NCBI GenBank assembly: GCA_938028845.1
Contig: CALIZJ010000164.1
Coordinates: 1-12,717 of the forward strand
Direction of reading: 5' to 3'
DNA from: an uncultured Blautia sp.
Lineage (GTDB): Bacteria; Bacillota; Clostridia; Lachnospirales; Lachnospiraceae
DNA length: 12,717 nt
Position numbers and translations under genes: made by a program. Shown here piece after piece: positions 1 through 6,516 of the stretch. Numbering within the stretch: the stretch's first letter is position 1; every line of letters begins with the position of its first letter. The notes below the pieces were generated by a model. That model searched no databases. It had not been told where the DNA came from and saw nothing but the letters and a program-made list of their open reading frames with translations.

Positions 1-26
1 TTCCCTACACGACGCTCTTCCGATCT
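1..26 (+). other. Illumina sequencing adapter remnant (artefact)
   Basis: These bases end in GACGCTCTTCCGATCT and match, from memory, the 3' part of the Illumina TruSeq read-1 adapter. Genomic sequence resumes at base 27, where the PBP reading frame continues. The adapter happens to be open in that frame, so automated gene calling could wrongly extend the first protein into it. It shows that this edge is a raw contig end and that anything upstream is unknown. Confidence 0.97.
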
Positions 27-851
27 ACCTGTACCATGATCCAGGAAATCAACGCGATGTGTTCCGTAATCAACGGCGGTTATTATTATCAGCCTCATTT
101 GGTAACGAGGATCACAGACAGCAGCGGCGGCACTGTGAAGAATATCACACCCACTCTGTTAAAACAGACAATTTCCGCAAATATTTCTTCAGATATCCGA
201 AGCTATATGGAATCCAGCGTACTGGAAGGTACTTCTCATTATGCAAAAGTTCAGGGCTACAGTATGGGCGGTAAAACCGGTACAGCGGAGAAGTTCCCCA
301 GAGGGAATGGAAAGTATCTGGTATCCTTTATCGGCTTTGCTCCTGTGGATGATCCTCAGGTGGTGATCTATGTAGTTATAGATGAGCCAAACGCAGAAGA
401 CCAGGCGACCAGTTCCTATCCGCAGTATGTTGCCCAGGGAATCCTTTCAGAACTGCTTCCGTATCTGAATATCGCTCCCGATGAAGTATCTGACGGATAT
501 GTTCCCACTACAGAACTGTGGGAGGGATTTTCCGGCAATCTTGAGACGGTTCCGGGAGGAGAGATTGATTCTGAGGGAAATCTTGTAGACGGAGAAGGAA
601 ACCGGATTGACAACGAAGGAAACCGAATTGACGAACAAGGTTATCTCCTGGATGAAAACGGACAGTACCTTTTAGATGAAAATGGGCAGTATATTATGTC
701 AGACAGTCTCAGTTCAGGAGATGCTGCTGCACAGACAGACGGCGTTTCCAATGAAAGCGCGCCTGCGCCTTTGGAGGATGACTCTGATCCTATTCAGGGA
801 AATGATATAGAAAGTGAAGGAATCACCAACGAAGAGGCTGGTCTGGAATAA
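27..851 (+). CDS. Class B penicillin-binding protein (FtsI/SpoVD-like), 5'-truncated
   Basis: This is the C-terminal part of a D,D-transpeptidase that crosslinks peptidoglycan outside the membrane, probably at the septum. The visible part starts in the helix before the conserved INGG turn (MIQEINAMCSVINGG). It then carries the third active-site motif KTGTAEK (273-290) and the SFIGFAPVDDPQ strand typical of class B PBPs. The SxxK serine and SxN motifs lie upstream and are missing because the contig ends here. The ATG at base 36 is an internal Met, not the start; codons from base 27 are in frame. After the catalytic fold comes an acidic tail with short repeats (567-695) ending in an Asp/Glu/Ser-rich stretch. 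No PASTA domain is seen. A second class B PBP follows, separated by a terminator-like hairpin. FtsI, SpoVD and a paralogue cannot be told apart without the N-terminus. Confidence 0.93.
   Translation, partial: TCTMIQEINAMCSVINGGYYYQPHLVTRITDSSGGTVKNITPTLLKQTISANISSDIRSYMESSVLEGTSHYAKVQGYSMGGKTGTAEKFPRGNGKYLVSFIGFAPVDDPQVVIYVVIDEPNAEDQATSSYPQYVAQGILSELLPYLNIAPDEVSDGYVPTTELWEGFSGNLETVPGGEIDSEGNLVDGEGNRIDNEGNRIDEQGYLLDENGQYLLDENGQYIMSDSLSSGDAAAQTDGVSNESAPAPLEDDSDPIQGNDIESEGITNEEAGLE
567..695 (+). repeat. Short tandem repeats coding the acidic tail of the first PBP
   Basis: The tail is built from 7-8 residue units of the form D-x-E/N-G-N/Q-x-x: DSEGNLV, DGEGNRI, DNEGNRI, DEQGYLL, DENGQYLL and DENGQYI. 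Two neighbouring 21-base units (GGAAACCGGATTGAC... and GGAAACCGAATTGAC...) and two 24-base units are clearly related at DNA level, pointing to slippage or duplication. The segment is predicted to be outside the cell, beyond the transpeptidase fold. Its function is unknown. Confidence 0.8.
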
Positions 852-892
852 AGACAAAGGGCCGGCAGGTGTACCGGATGTATGTAAGGCAT

Positions 893-949
893 ACCCCTGC
901 AGAGAAAAGTCATATATTAGTATGACCATCTCTGTGGGGGTTTTTATTT
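893..949 (+). terminator. Intrinsic terminator or attenuator between the two PBP genes
   Basis: Bases 893-905 (ACCCCTGCAGAGA) pair with 929-941 (TCTCTGTGGGGGT), giving 13 base pairs including two G-U wobbles. A small internal loop follows, then an upper stem GTCATA/TATGAC (909-914 with 921-926) closed by the loop TATTAG. The hairpin runs straight into TTTTTATTT (941-949). This has the form of a rho-independent terminator. Unusually, the 3' arm holds the only G-rich candidate ribosome binding site of the next gene, and the T tract runs into its TTG start. It may therefore act as an attenuator as well as an operon end. Confidence 0.75.
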
Positions 950-2711
950 GAAAAAAAATAAGACATTTCACAAGAAAAAAGTCTGGATCGTGTTTTTTTG
1001 CTGTGCTGCCATGCTTTTGGGACTGATCGGGCGCCTGGTGTATCTTATGGGCTTCCGGTCAGATTATTACTATGAAAAAGCACAGGATCTTCATGAAAGG
1101 GAGCGGGATATTAAGGCGGAAAGAGGGGAAATCCTGGATGCCACAGGAAAAGTCCTTGCAGCTAATAAAACAGTATGTACTATTTCAGTGATACACAGCC
1201 AGATAAAAGATGCGGAACAGGTAATCTCTGTACTGTCCAAAGAGCTTGGGATGGAAGAGGAGGACATCCGGAAAAGGGTGGAAAAAGTCTCATCCATTGA
1301 ACGGATCAAGACGAATGTGGAAAAAGAAGTAGGAGATTCCATCCGCAATTATGGCCTGGAAGGGGTAAAGGTAGATGAGGATTATAAAAGATACTACCCT
1401 TACGGTTCCCTAGCCTCGAAGGTGCTTGGCTTTACCGGAGGGGATAATCAGGGGATCATCGGTCTGGAAGTAAAATATGAGGAAACTTTAAGCGGCACTC
1501 CGGGAAAAATTCTGACAACTACAGATGCCAGGGGAGTGGAGATTGATGAGATAGGAGAGAGCCGCATTGATCCCGTCCCAGGTGACAACCTTCAGATCAG
1601 TCTGGATATCAGTATCCAGGAATTCGCAGAGCAGGCGGCAAAAAAGGTGATGGAGGAAAAACAGGCGGAGCGGGTGTCCATTCTTCTTATGAATCCCCAG
1701 AACGGGGAGATCTATGCCTGTGTGAACGTGCCGGAATTTGATCTGAACGATCCCTTCACCTTAAATACAGCGGTGGATACTTCTTCTATGTCTCAGGAAG
1801 AAAAGCAGGATCTTTTAAATCAGATGTGGAGAAATCCCTGTCTGAACGATACCTATGAGCCGGGCTCTACCTTTAAGATCATTACCATGTCCGCCGGTCT
1901 TGAAGAGGGAGTGGTTTCTCTTGACGATGGTTTTTTCTGTCCCGGGTATAAAGTGGTAGATGACAGAAGGATACACTGTGCGAAAAGAACCGGACACGGG
2001 GCGCAGACCTTTGTGGAAGGAGCGCAGAATTCCTGCAATCCGGTCTTTATGGAGGTAGGACTGCGTTTGGGAGTGGCAAATTATTATAAATATTTTCGGC
2101 AGTTCGGCCTATTAAAAAAGACAGGAATCGACCTGCCAGGTGAGGCGGGGACGATCATGCATAAGGAAAAGAATATGGGAAATGTGGAGCTGGCTACGGT
2201 TTCCTTTGGACAGTCTTTCCAGATCACGCCCATTCAGCTGGCCACCACAGTAAGTGCGCTGATCAATGGGGGAAACAGGATCACCCCTCATTTCGGGATA
2301 AATATCCAGAGCCCGGATGGAACTTATGTGAAAAAGATCGAGTATCCTGTGGAAACCGGAATTGTTTCAGAGGAAACTTCAAGGACTGTGCGGGCGATCC
2401 TGGAAAGCGTTGTGTCAGAAGGCTCGGGAAAAAATGCAAAGATCGAAGGGTACAGCATAGGGGGGAAAACTGCCACCTCCCAAACTCTTCCCAGAAGCGC
2501 CAACCGGTACATTTCCTCTTTCCTGGGCTTCGCTCCGGCGGAAGATCCCCAGATTTTAGGGCTGTGCATTATTCATGATCCAAAGGGGGTGTATTACGGC
2601 GGAACTGTTGCGGCTCCGGTTATCCGCAGCATTTTTGCCAATGTTCTTCCTTATCTTGGTATTGAACACACCGGGGAAGAAAATGTGACGCCTGTTCCCA
2701 CAGAGGGTTGA
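948..2711 (+). CDS. Class B penicillin-binding protein with KTAT variant motif
   Basis: This is a complete 587-residue class B PBP (FtsI/SpoVD-like transpeptidase). Residues 1-11 are basic and cytoplasmic, followed by one membrane anchor (about 12-34). The PBP dimerisation domain begins near RDIKAERGEILD. The transpeptidase domain has the nucleophile motif STFK (Ser307, Lys310) and SCN (362-364). The third motif is KTAT (507-510), with Ala where nearly all PBPs have Gly. The TTG at 948 is the chosen start: an in-frame TAG at 918-920 excludes anything further upstream, and later starts would cut the membrane anchor. The nearest SD-like stretch, GGGGG at 936-940, lies inside a terminator-like stem. 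The protein lacks the long acidic tail of the preceding PBP and has no PASTA domains. The pair looks like an old tandem duplication, possibly split between vegetative division and sporulation; that split is inference. Confidence 0.95.
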   Translation: MKKNKTFHKKKVWIVFFCCAAMLLGLIGRLVYLMGFRSDYYYEKAQDLHERERDIKAERGEILDATGKVLAANKTVCTISVIHSQIKDAEQVISVLSKELGMEEEDIRKRVEKVSSIERIKTNVEKEVGDSIRNYGLEGVKVDEDYKRYYPYGSLASKVLGFTGGDNQGIIGLEVKYEETLSGTPGKILTTTDARGVEIDEIGESRIDPVPGDNLQISLDISIQEFAEQAAKKVMEEKQAERVSILLMNPQNGEIYACVNVPEFDLNDPFTLNTAVDTSSMSQEEKQDLLNQMWRNPCLNDTYEPGSTFKIITMSAGLEEGVVSLDDGFFCPGYKVVDDRRIHCAKRTGHGAQTFVEGAQNSCNPVFMEVGLRLGVANYYKYFRQFGLLKKTGIDLPGEAGTIMHKEKNMGNVELATVSFGQSFQITPIQLATTVSALINGGNRITPHFGINIQSPDGTYVKKIEYPVETGIVSEETSRTVRAILESVVSEGSGKNAKIEGYSIGGKTATSQTLPRSANRYISSFLGFAPAEDPQILGLCIIHDPKGVYYGGTVAAPVIRSIFANVLPYLGIEHTGEENVTPVPTEG

Positions 2712-2736
2712 TAATTCGGGGAAAAAGCCTTATACT
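2708..2736 (+). promoter_or_regulatory. SigmaA-type promoter for mraY-murD
   Basis: The -35 box is TTGATA (2708-2713), the spacer is 17 bases and the -10 box is TATACT (2731-2736). Each box matches the consensus at five of six positions. The -35 box overlaps the stop codon of the upstream PBP gene. Transcription should start near 2743, leaving a leader of about 65 bases before mraY. The ftsZ promoter has the same -35 box and spacing. Confidence 0.75.
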
Positions 2737-2746
2737 AGAACATGCA

Positions 2747-2763
2747 ACACCATTTAAAGGTGT
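2747..2763 (+). promoter_or_regulatory. Small hairpin at the 5' end of the mraY leader
   Basis: ACACC (2747-2751) and GGTGT (2759-2763) can form a 5 bp stem around the loop ATTTAAA. If transcription starts near 2743, this hairpin sits at the very 5' end of the mRNA, where such stems can protect against decay. It is small, with no T tract and no recognisable riboswitch features, so any role is inference. Confidence 0.3.
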
Positions 2764-2809
2764 ATTTCCAGAAAAATATGAATAAACGAAAGATTTACGA
2801 GGTGTGAGG

Positions 2810-3766
2810 ATGGAGTTTCAAATTGTAATCCCCGTGCTGATCTCTTTTGCGATCAGCGTTGTGCTGGGACCGGTCATTATTCCCTTTCTTAGAAAACTGA
2901 AAATGGGTCAGACAGAAAGAGTGGACGGTGTGCAGTCCCATTTGAAAAAGGCGGGAACACCTACTATGGGCGGCGTGATCTTTTTGATCGCCACAGTGGT
3001 GACCTCCCTGTTTTATGTGAAAGATTATCCGCTGATCATACCGGTGCTGTTTCTTACACTGGGATTTGGCATCATTGGATTTTTGGACGATTATCTTAAG
3101 GTTGTGTTAAAACGCTCCGACGGGCTTTTGCCATGGCAGAAATTTTTGCTGCAGGTAATTTTGACAGGTATATTTGCTTTTTACCTGGTAAATTATACGG
3201 ATATCTCTCTGACTATGCGTATTCCCTTCTGGAGCGGGCACTTCCTGAATGTAGGCTGGCTTGCCATTCCGATTTTATTTATTGCCGTGATCGGAACTGT
3301 GAACGGCGTAAACTTTACAGACGGGCTGGACGGGCTTGCTTCCAGCGTGACGCTGATCGTAGCCATGTTGTTTACCGTAGTGTCTGTGGGACTGAAATCC
3401 GGGATTGAGCCTATTACCTGTGCGGTGGTGGGAAGCCTGATGGGATTTTTGCTGTTCAATGTTTACCCTGCAAAGGTGTTTATGGGAGATACAGGGTCTC
3501 TTGCCCTGGGCGGATTTGTGGCAGGCTCAGCTTATGTGATGCAGATGCCTTTGTTTATTATTTTAGTAGGCCTGATCTATCTGGTGGAAGTATTGTCCGT
3601 TATTATCCAGGTGTCCTACTTTAAAATTTCCCATGGGAAGCGTGTGTTTAAAATGGCGCCTATCCATCATCATTTTGAACTTTGCGGATGGTCCGAGACT
3701 AGGGTGGTTACGGTATTTTCTGTGATCACTGCCATTATGTGCCTGATCGCGCTTCTGGCATTATAG
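2810..3766 (+). CDS. mraY: Phospho-N-acetylmuramoyl-pentapeptide transferase MraY
   Basis: MraY is an integral membrane enzyme that transfers phospho-MurNAc-pentapeptide from UDP to undecaprenyl phosphate, making lipid I. The 318-residue protein is of normal family length and strongly hydrophobic, in line with the ten membrane helices of the family. Diagnostic motifs are the early GTPTMGG-type loop, FLDDYLK (Asp pair), NGVNFTDGLDGLA, MGDTGSLALGG and the histidine loop APIHHHFELCGW. The ATG at 2810 is preferred: GAGG at 2799-2802 lies 7 bases before it. A GTG at 2804 in the same frame would lie almost on top of that site. The stop codon is 14 bases before the murD start, so the two genes are co-transcribed from the promoter at 2708. 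Confidence 0.97.
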   Translation: MEFQIVIPVLISFAISVVLGPVIIPFLRKLKMGQTERVDGVQSHLKKAGTPTMGGVIFLIATVVTSLFYVKDYPLIIPVLFLTLGFGIIGFLDDYLKVVLKRSDGLLPWQKFLLQVILTGIFAFYLVNYTDISLTMRIPFWSGHFLNVGWLAIPILFIAVIGTVNGVNFTDGLDGLASSVTLIVAMLFTVVSVGLKSGIEPITCAVVGSLMGFLLFNVYPAKVFMGDTGSLALGGFVAGSAYVMQMPLFIILVGLIYLVEVLSVIIQVSYFKISHGKRVFKMAPIHHHFELCGWSETRVVTVFSVITAIMCLIALLAL

Positions 3767-3780
3767 AGGAGGAGAAACTC

Positions 3781-5136
3781 ATGAGATTACATAATAAAAA
3801 AGTTCTCGTGTTTGGCTCCGGAAAAAGTGGGATCGGAGCGGCTGACCTGCTGGGGGCAGTGGGCGCCTTTCCGATCATCTTTGACGGAAATGACGGGATC
3901 GATAAAGAACAGGTGATAAAAAAGACAAAAGGAGATTATCCGGTAGAAGTATACGCAGGAGAACTCCCCAAAGAGGTGCAGGACACCCTGGATCTGGTGG
4001 TGTTAAGCCCGGGCGTGCCTACGGATATCCCTCTTGTAAAAAGTTTCTATGACCAGGGAATACCTGTATGGGGCGAAGTGGAACTGGCATACCAGACTGG
4101 CAAAGGACGGGTGCTTGCCATTACAGGCACTAACGGAAAGACAACAACCACGGCTCTTTTGGGAAAGATCATGGAAGACGCATGTCCCTCGGTATTTGTG
4201 GTGGGAAATATCGGTACCCCTTATACATCCAAAGCCCTTAAGATGCAGGATGACAGCGTGACGGTGGCAGAGATCAGCAGTTTCCAGCTTGAGACAATAG
4301 AGACTTTTGCGCCGAAAGTGAGCGCCATCCTGAATATTACAGAGGATCATCTGAACCGCCATCATACCATGGAAGAATATATCCGTGTAAAAGAGCTGAT
4401 CGTAAAGAACCAGACGGCAGAAGATTTTTGCATCCTTAACTATGAGGATGAAGTGCTCAGAGCCTTTGGACAGGGAATCACACCTAAGGTAATCTATTTT
4501 TCCAGCGCCCGTCCGCTGGAGGAAGGAATTTATCTGGATGGGGATGCGATTGTTTTAAGCCTGTCAGGTGAAAAGAAGACGGTGCTGCGGACCGGGGAGT
4601 TAAAGCTTCTGGGCGTGCATAACTATGAAAATGTAATGGCAGCTATCGCTATGGCGTACTGTGCAGGTGTTCCATTAGAGAGTATTAAAAAAAGTGTCTG
4701 TGCTTTTACTGCTGTGGAACACAGGATTGAGTATGTTACAGAGAAAAACGGCGTGGCTTACTATAACGATTCCAAGGGAACGAACCCGGATGCAGCCATC
4801 AAGGGGATTCAGGCAATGAACCGCCCCACTCTTCTGATCGGAGGCGGGTATGACAAGGAATCCAGTTATGATGAATGGATCCAGGCCTTTGATGGAAAGG
4901 TAAGATATCTGGTGCTCATCGGCCAGACAAGAGAAAAAATCAAAGCCGCTGCAGAAAGACTGGGCTTTACCGACTGTATTCTCTGTGAAGACTTAAAGGA
5001 AGCTGTCCAGGTATGCGCCCAAAAGGCACGGCCGGGAGACGCCGTTTTGTTATCCCCTGCCTGTGCAAGCTGGGGACAGTTTGACAATTACGAGCAGCGT
5101 GGCGAACGATTTAAAGAATATGTAAATGCCCTTTAA
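3781..5136 (+). CDS. murD: UDP-N-acetylmuramoyl-L-alanine--D-glutamate ligase MurD
   Basis: MurD is a cytoplasmic, ATP-dependent Mur ligase that adds D-glutamate to UDP-MurNAc-L-Ala. The 451-residue protein shows all three domains. The N-terminal Rossmann-like domain contains VFGSGKSGIGAADLL and SPGVPTDIPLV. The central ATPase has the P-loop AITGTNGKTTTT (from residue 113, Lys120), then SSFQLE and NITEDHLNRH. The C-terminal domain carries VEHRIEYV, YNDSKGTNPDAA and LSPACASWGQFDNYEQRG. The ATG at 3781 is preceded by GAGGAGG (3766-3772) with an 8-base spacer. The reading frame is open upstream to a GTG at 3739, but that extension would overlap mraY and has no matching ribosome site. A strong terminator follows directly, so murD closes the mraY-murD unit. 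Confidence 0.97.
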   Translation: MRLHNKKVLVFGSGKSGIGAADLLGAVGAFPIIFDGNDGIDKEQVIKKTKGDYPVEVYAGELPKEVQDTLDLVVLSPGVPTDIPLVKSFYDQGIPVWGEVELAYQTGKGRVLAITGTNGKTTTTALLGKIMEDACPSVFVVGNIGTPYTSKALKMQDDSVTVAEISSFQLETIETFAPKVSAILNITEDHLNRHHTMEEYIRVKELIVKNQTAEDFCILNYEDEVLRAFGQGITPKVIYFSSARPLEEGIYLDGDAIVLSLSGEKKTVLRTGELKLLGVHNYENVMAAIAMAYCAGVPLESIKKSVCAFTAVEHRIEYVTEKNGVAYYNDSKGTNPDAAIKGIQAMNRPTLLIGGGYDKESSYDEWIQAFDGKVRYLVLIGQTREKIKAAAERLGFTDCILCEDLKEAVQVCAQKARPGDAVLLSPACASWGQFDNYEQRGERFKEYVNAL

Positions 5137-5141
5137 AATCC

Positions 5142-5173
5142 GGGTGCGTCGAAAGACGCACCCTTTTTATTTT
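5142..5173 (+). terminator. Intrinsic terminator after murD
   Basis: A perfect 9 bp GC-rich stem, GGGTGCGTC (5142-5150) with GACGCACCC (5155-5163), closes on a stable GAAA tetraloop. It is followed by TTTTTATTTT. It begins five bases after the murD stop codon and separates mraY-murD from the recombinase and ftsW. Confidence 0.93.
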
Positions 5174-5271
5174 CTTGCTATTTTACCCTGAAAAAGTGAT
5201 GATTATTACCAAATATGGTAGGAGAAAATGTTTGCATGCTGATATGCCGGCTATGCTGGAAAAGCGCTGCC

Positions 5272-5286
5272 ATATTTTAAAAATAT
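5272..5286. promoter_or_regulatory. AT-rich palindrome upstream of the recombinase gene
   Basis: ATATTTT and AAAATAT flank a central A, giving a 15-base inverted repeat that ends 27 bases before the recombinase start. It could be an operator or recombinase-binding site, but AT-rich palindromes also arise by chance. The rest of the 140-base leader (5174-5313) has no convincing -35/-10 pair for the recombinase. A possible TTGTCA (5286-5291), 17-base spacer, TACAAA (5309-5314) would start inside that gene and could only serve the genes downstream. Confidence 0.25.
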
Positions 5287-5313
5287 TGTCAAAAGAAGGG
5301 ACGGTTTTTACAA

Positions 5314-6462
5314 ATGTCAAGAAAAGGAGAAAACATTTACAGAAGGAAAGACGGAAGATGGGAAGGAAGGTACATGAAAGGACGTACAGAAAATGGAAAA
5401 GCAATCTATGCTTCCGTATATGCGCCCACTTATCAGGAAGCCAAAATGAAACTGCAAAAGGCTGTCATGAATTTTTCCCAACGGCCAGGGGAGCTTTCCC
5501 AGGATACTTTCGGGCAGGTGACCAGACAGTGGCTCCTGGCTATGAGGCCGCAGATAAAAGAATCCTCTTATGTGAAATACCAAAGCCTGGTGGAGAATCA
5601 TATCCTTCCGCAGTTGGGAGAGATTTCCCTTGCAAAGCTGACCACAGACAGTATGGAACAATTTGTACATCGGGAACTTACACAGGGAAGAGTTGCGGAC
5701 GGAAAAGGGCTTTCGCCGAAGACTGTGCGGGATATCTTAAGCATTATACGGCAGATATTCCATTTTGCAGAAGGGCAGCATTACAGGATTCCCTGCAGCA
5801 TCCAGACTGTTAAAGTGAAGGTAAAAATAAAAGAGATACATGTACTTACCATACCGAACCGGAAAAAACTGGAACAATTTTTGCTTCGGGAAAATAACCG
5901 CATCAGCGACGGTATTCTTTTAAGCTTGTATACAGGTCTGCGTATTGGGGAAATCTGCGCCCTTCGATGGGAACAGATTTTACTGGATGAAGGTCTTCTG
6001 CAGATCCGTTACACCCTGCAGCGTATTCCGAATCTGGATTATGATAAAGAAGATCTTTCCTCAAAGAAGACAAAGATAATCGTGACTTCACCTAAGAGCA
6101 GCTGCTCCAACAGAGATATCCCTCTTCCTGTGTTTATGCTGGAACGGATGAAAAAGAGGCTGCCCTCCTCCGGACGTGCGTTTTTCCTTACGGGCTCCTG
6201 CGAGGAGTATGTGGAGCCACGGACCATGAACAATTATTTTAAAAGGATACTGCGCCAGTGCGGAATACCGGAAACAAATTATCATACCCTGCGCCATACG
6301 TTTGCCACCAGGTGCATTGAGCTTAATTTTGATGTGAAGACTTTAAGCGAGATTCTGGGTCATTCCAATGTAAACATAACTTTGAACCGGTACGTACATA
6401 TTACTTTAGAACAGAAACGGAAAAATATGGATATGCTCAGGCTTTCGGAATCTATGTCATGA
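5314..6462 (+). CDS. Tyrosine recombinase / integrase of phage-ICE type
   Basis: This 382-residue site-specific recombinase cuts and rejoins DNA through a covalent 3'-phosphotyrosyl link. The N-terminus (GENIYRRKDGRWEGRYMKGR, then a YQEAKMKL helix) resembles the arm-binding domain of Tn916-like and phage integrases, and a SAM-like core-binding domain follows (about 60-165). The catalytic domain keeps the whole set: Arg210 (TGLRIGEICAL), Lys261 in the beta-hairpin (TSPKSSCSNRDIPL), His324 and Arg327 (HTLRHTFATR), His350 (LGHSNVNITL) and nucleophile Tyr360 (NRYVH). It therefore looks active, not decayed. The start is the only one after an in-frame TAA at 5278. The nearest purine-rich site (GAAGGG, 5295-5300) is 13 bases away, so translation may be weak. 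It lies alone between murD's terminator and ftsW, on the same strand, with no excisionase, relaxase or phage genes. It is not a clear XerC/XerD, because those lack the arm-binding domain. Confidence 0.93.
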   Translation: MSRKGENIYRRKDGRWEGRYMKGRTENGKAIYASVYAPTYQEAKMKLQKAVMNFSQRPGELSQDTFGQVTRQWLLAMRPQIKESSYVKYQSLVENHILPQLGEISLAKLTTDSMEQFVHRELTQGRVADGKGLSPKTVRDILSIIRQIFHFAEGQHYRIPCSIQTVKVKVKIKEIHVLTIPNRKKLEQFLLRENNRISDGILLSLYTGLRIGEICALRWEQILLDEGLLQIRYTLQRIPNLDYDKEDLSSKKTKIIVTSPKSSCSNRDIPLPVFMLERMKKRLPSSGRAFFLTGSCEEYVEPRTMNNYFKRILRQCGIPETNYHTLRHTFATRCIELNFDVKTLSEILGHSNVNITLNRYVHITLEQKRKNMDMLRLSESMS

Positions 6463-6516
6463 ACCGGGAGAAAATCTCATATCTATAAATGAATGAGACA
6501 GATCCGGAGGCGCACG

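Noticed and set aside
863..900. GCAGGTGTACC ... GCATACCCCTGC considered as a separate hairpin after the first PBP
   Set aside because: It is imperfect and its 3' arm is used far better by the 893-941 stem; at most it is a competing fold.
3133..3408. 91-codon plus-strand open frame within mraY
   Set aside because: Out-of-frame shadow of mraY, with no ribosome site and no domain.
5232..5257. TTGCAT ... TATGCT as a promoter for the recombinase
   Set aside because: The spacing is only 14 bases, too short for a SigmaA promoter.
5175..5813. 212-codon plus-strand open frame overlapping the recombinase start
   Set aside because: Most of it is an alternative frame of the recombinase gene, it has no ribosome site, and its sequence shows no recognisable domain; the recombinase frame has full catalytic motifs.
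5221..6475. 9-base direct repeat GGAGAAAAT flanking the recombinase (5221-5229 and 6467-6475), considered as att sites
   Set aside because: It is short and purine-rich like ribosome sites, and a third near copy (GGAGAAAAC) occurs at 5325, so chance is more likely than attL/attR.
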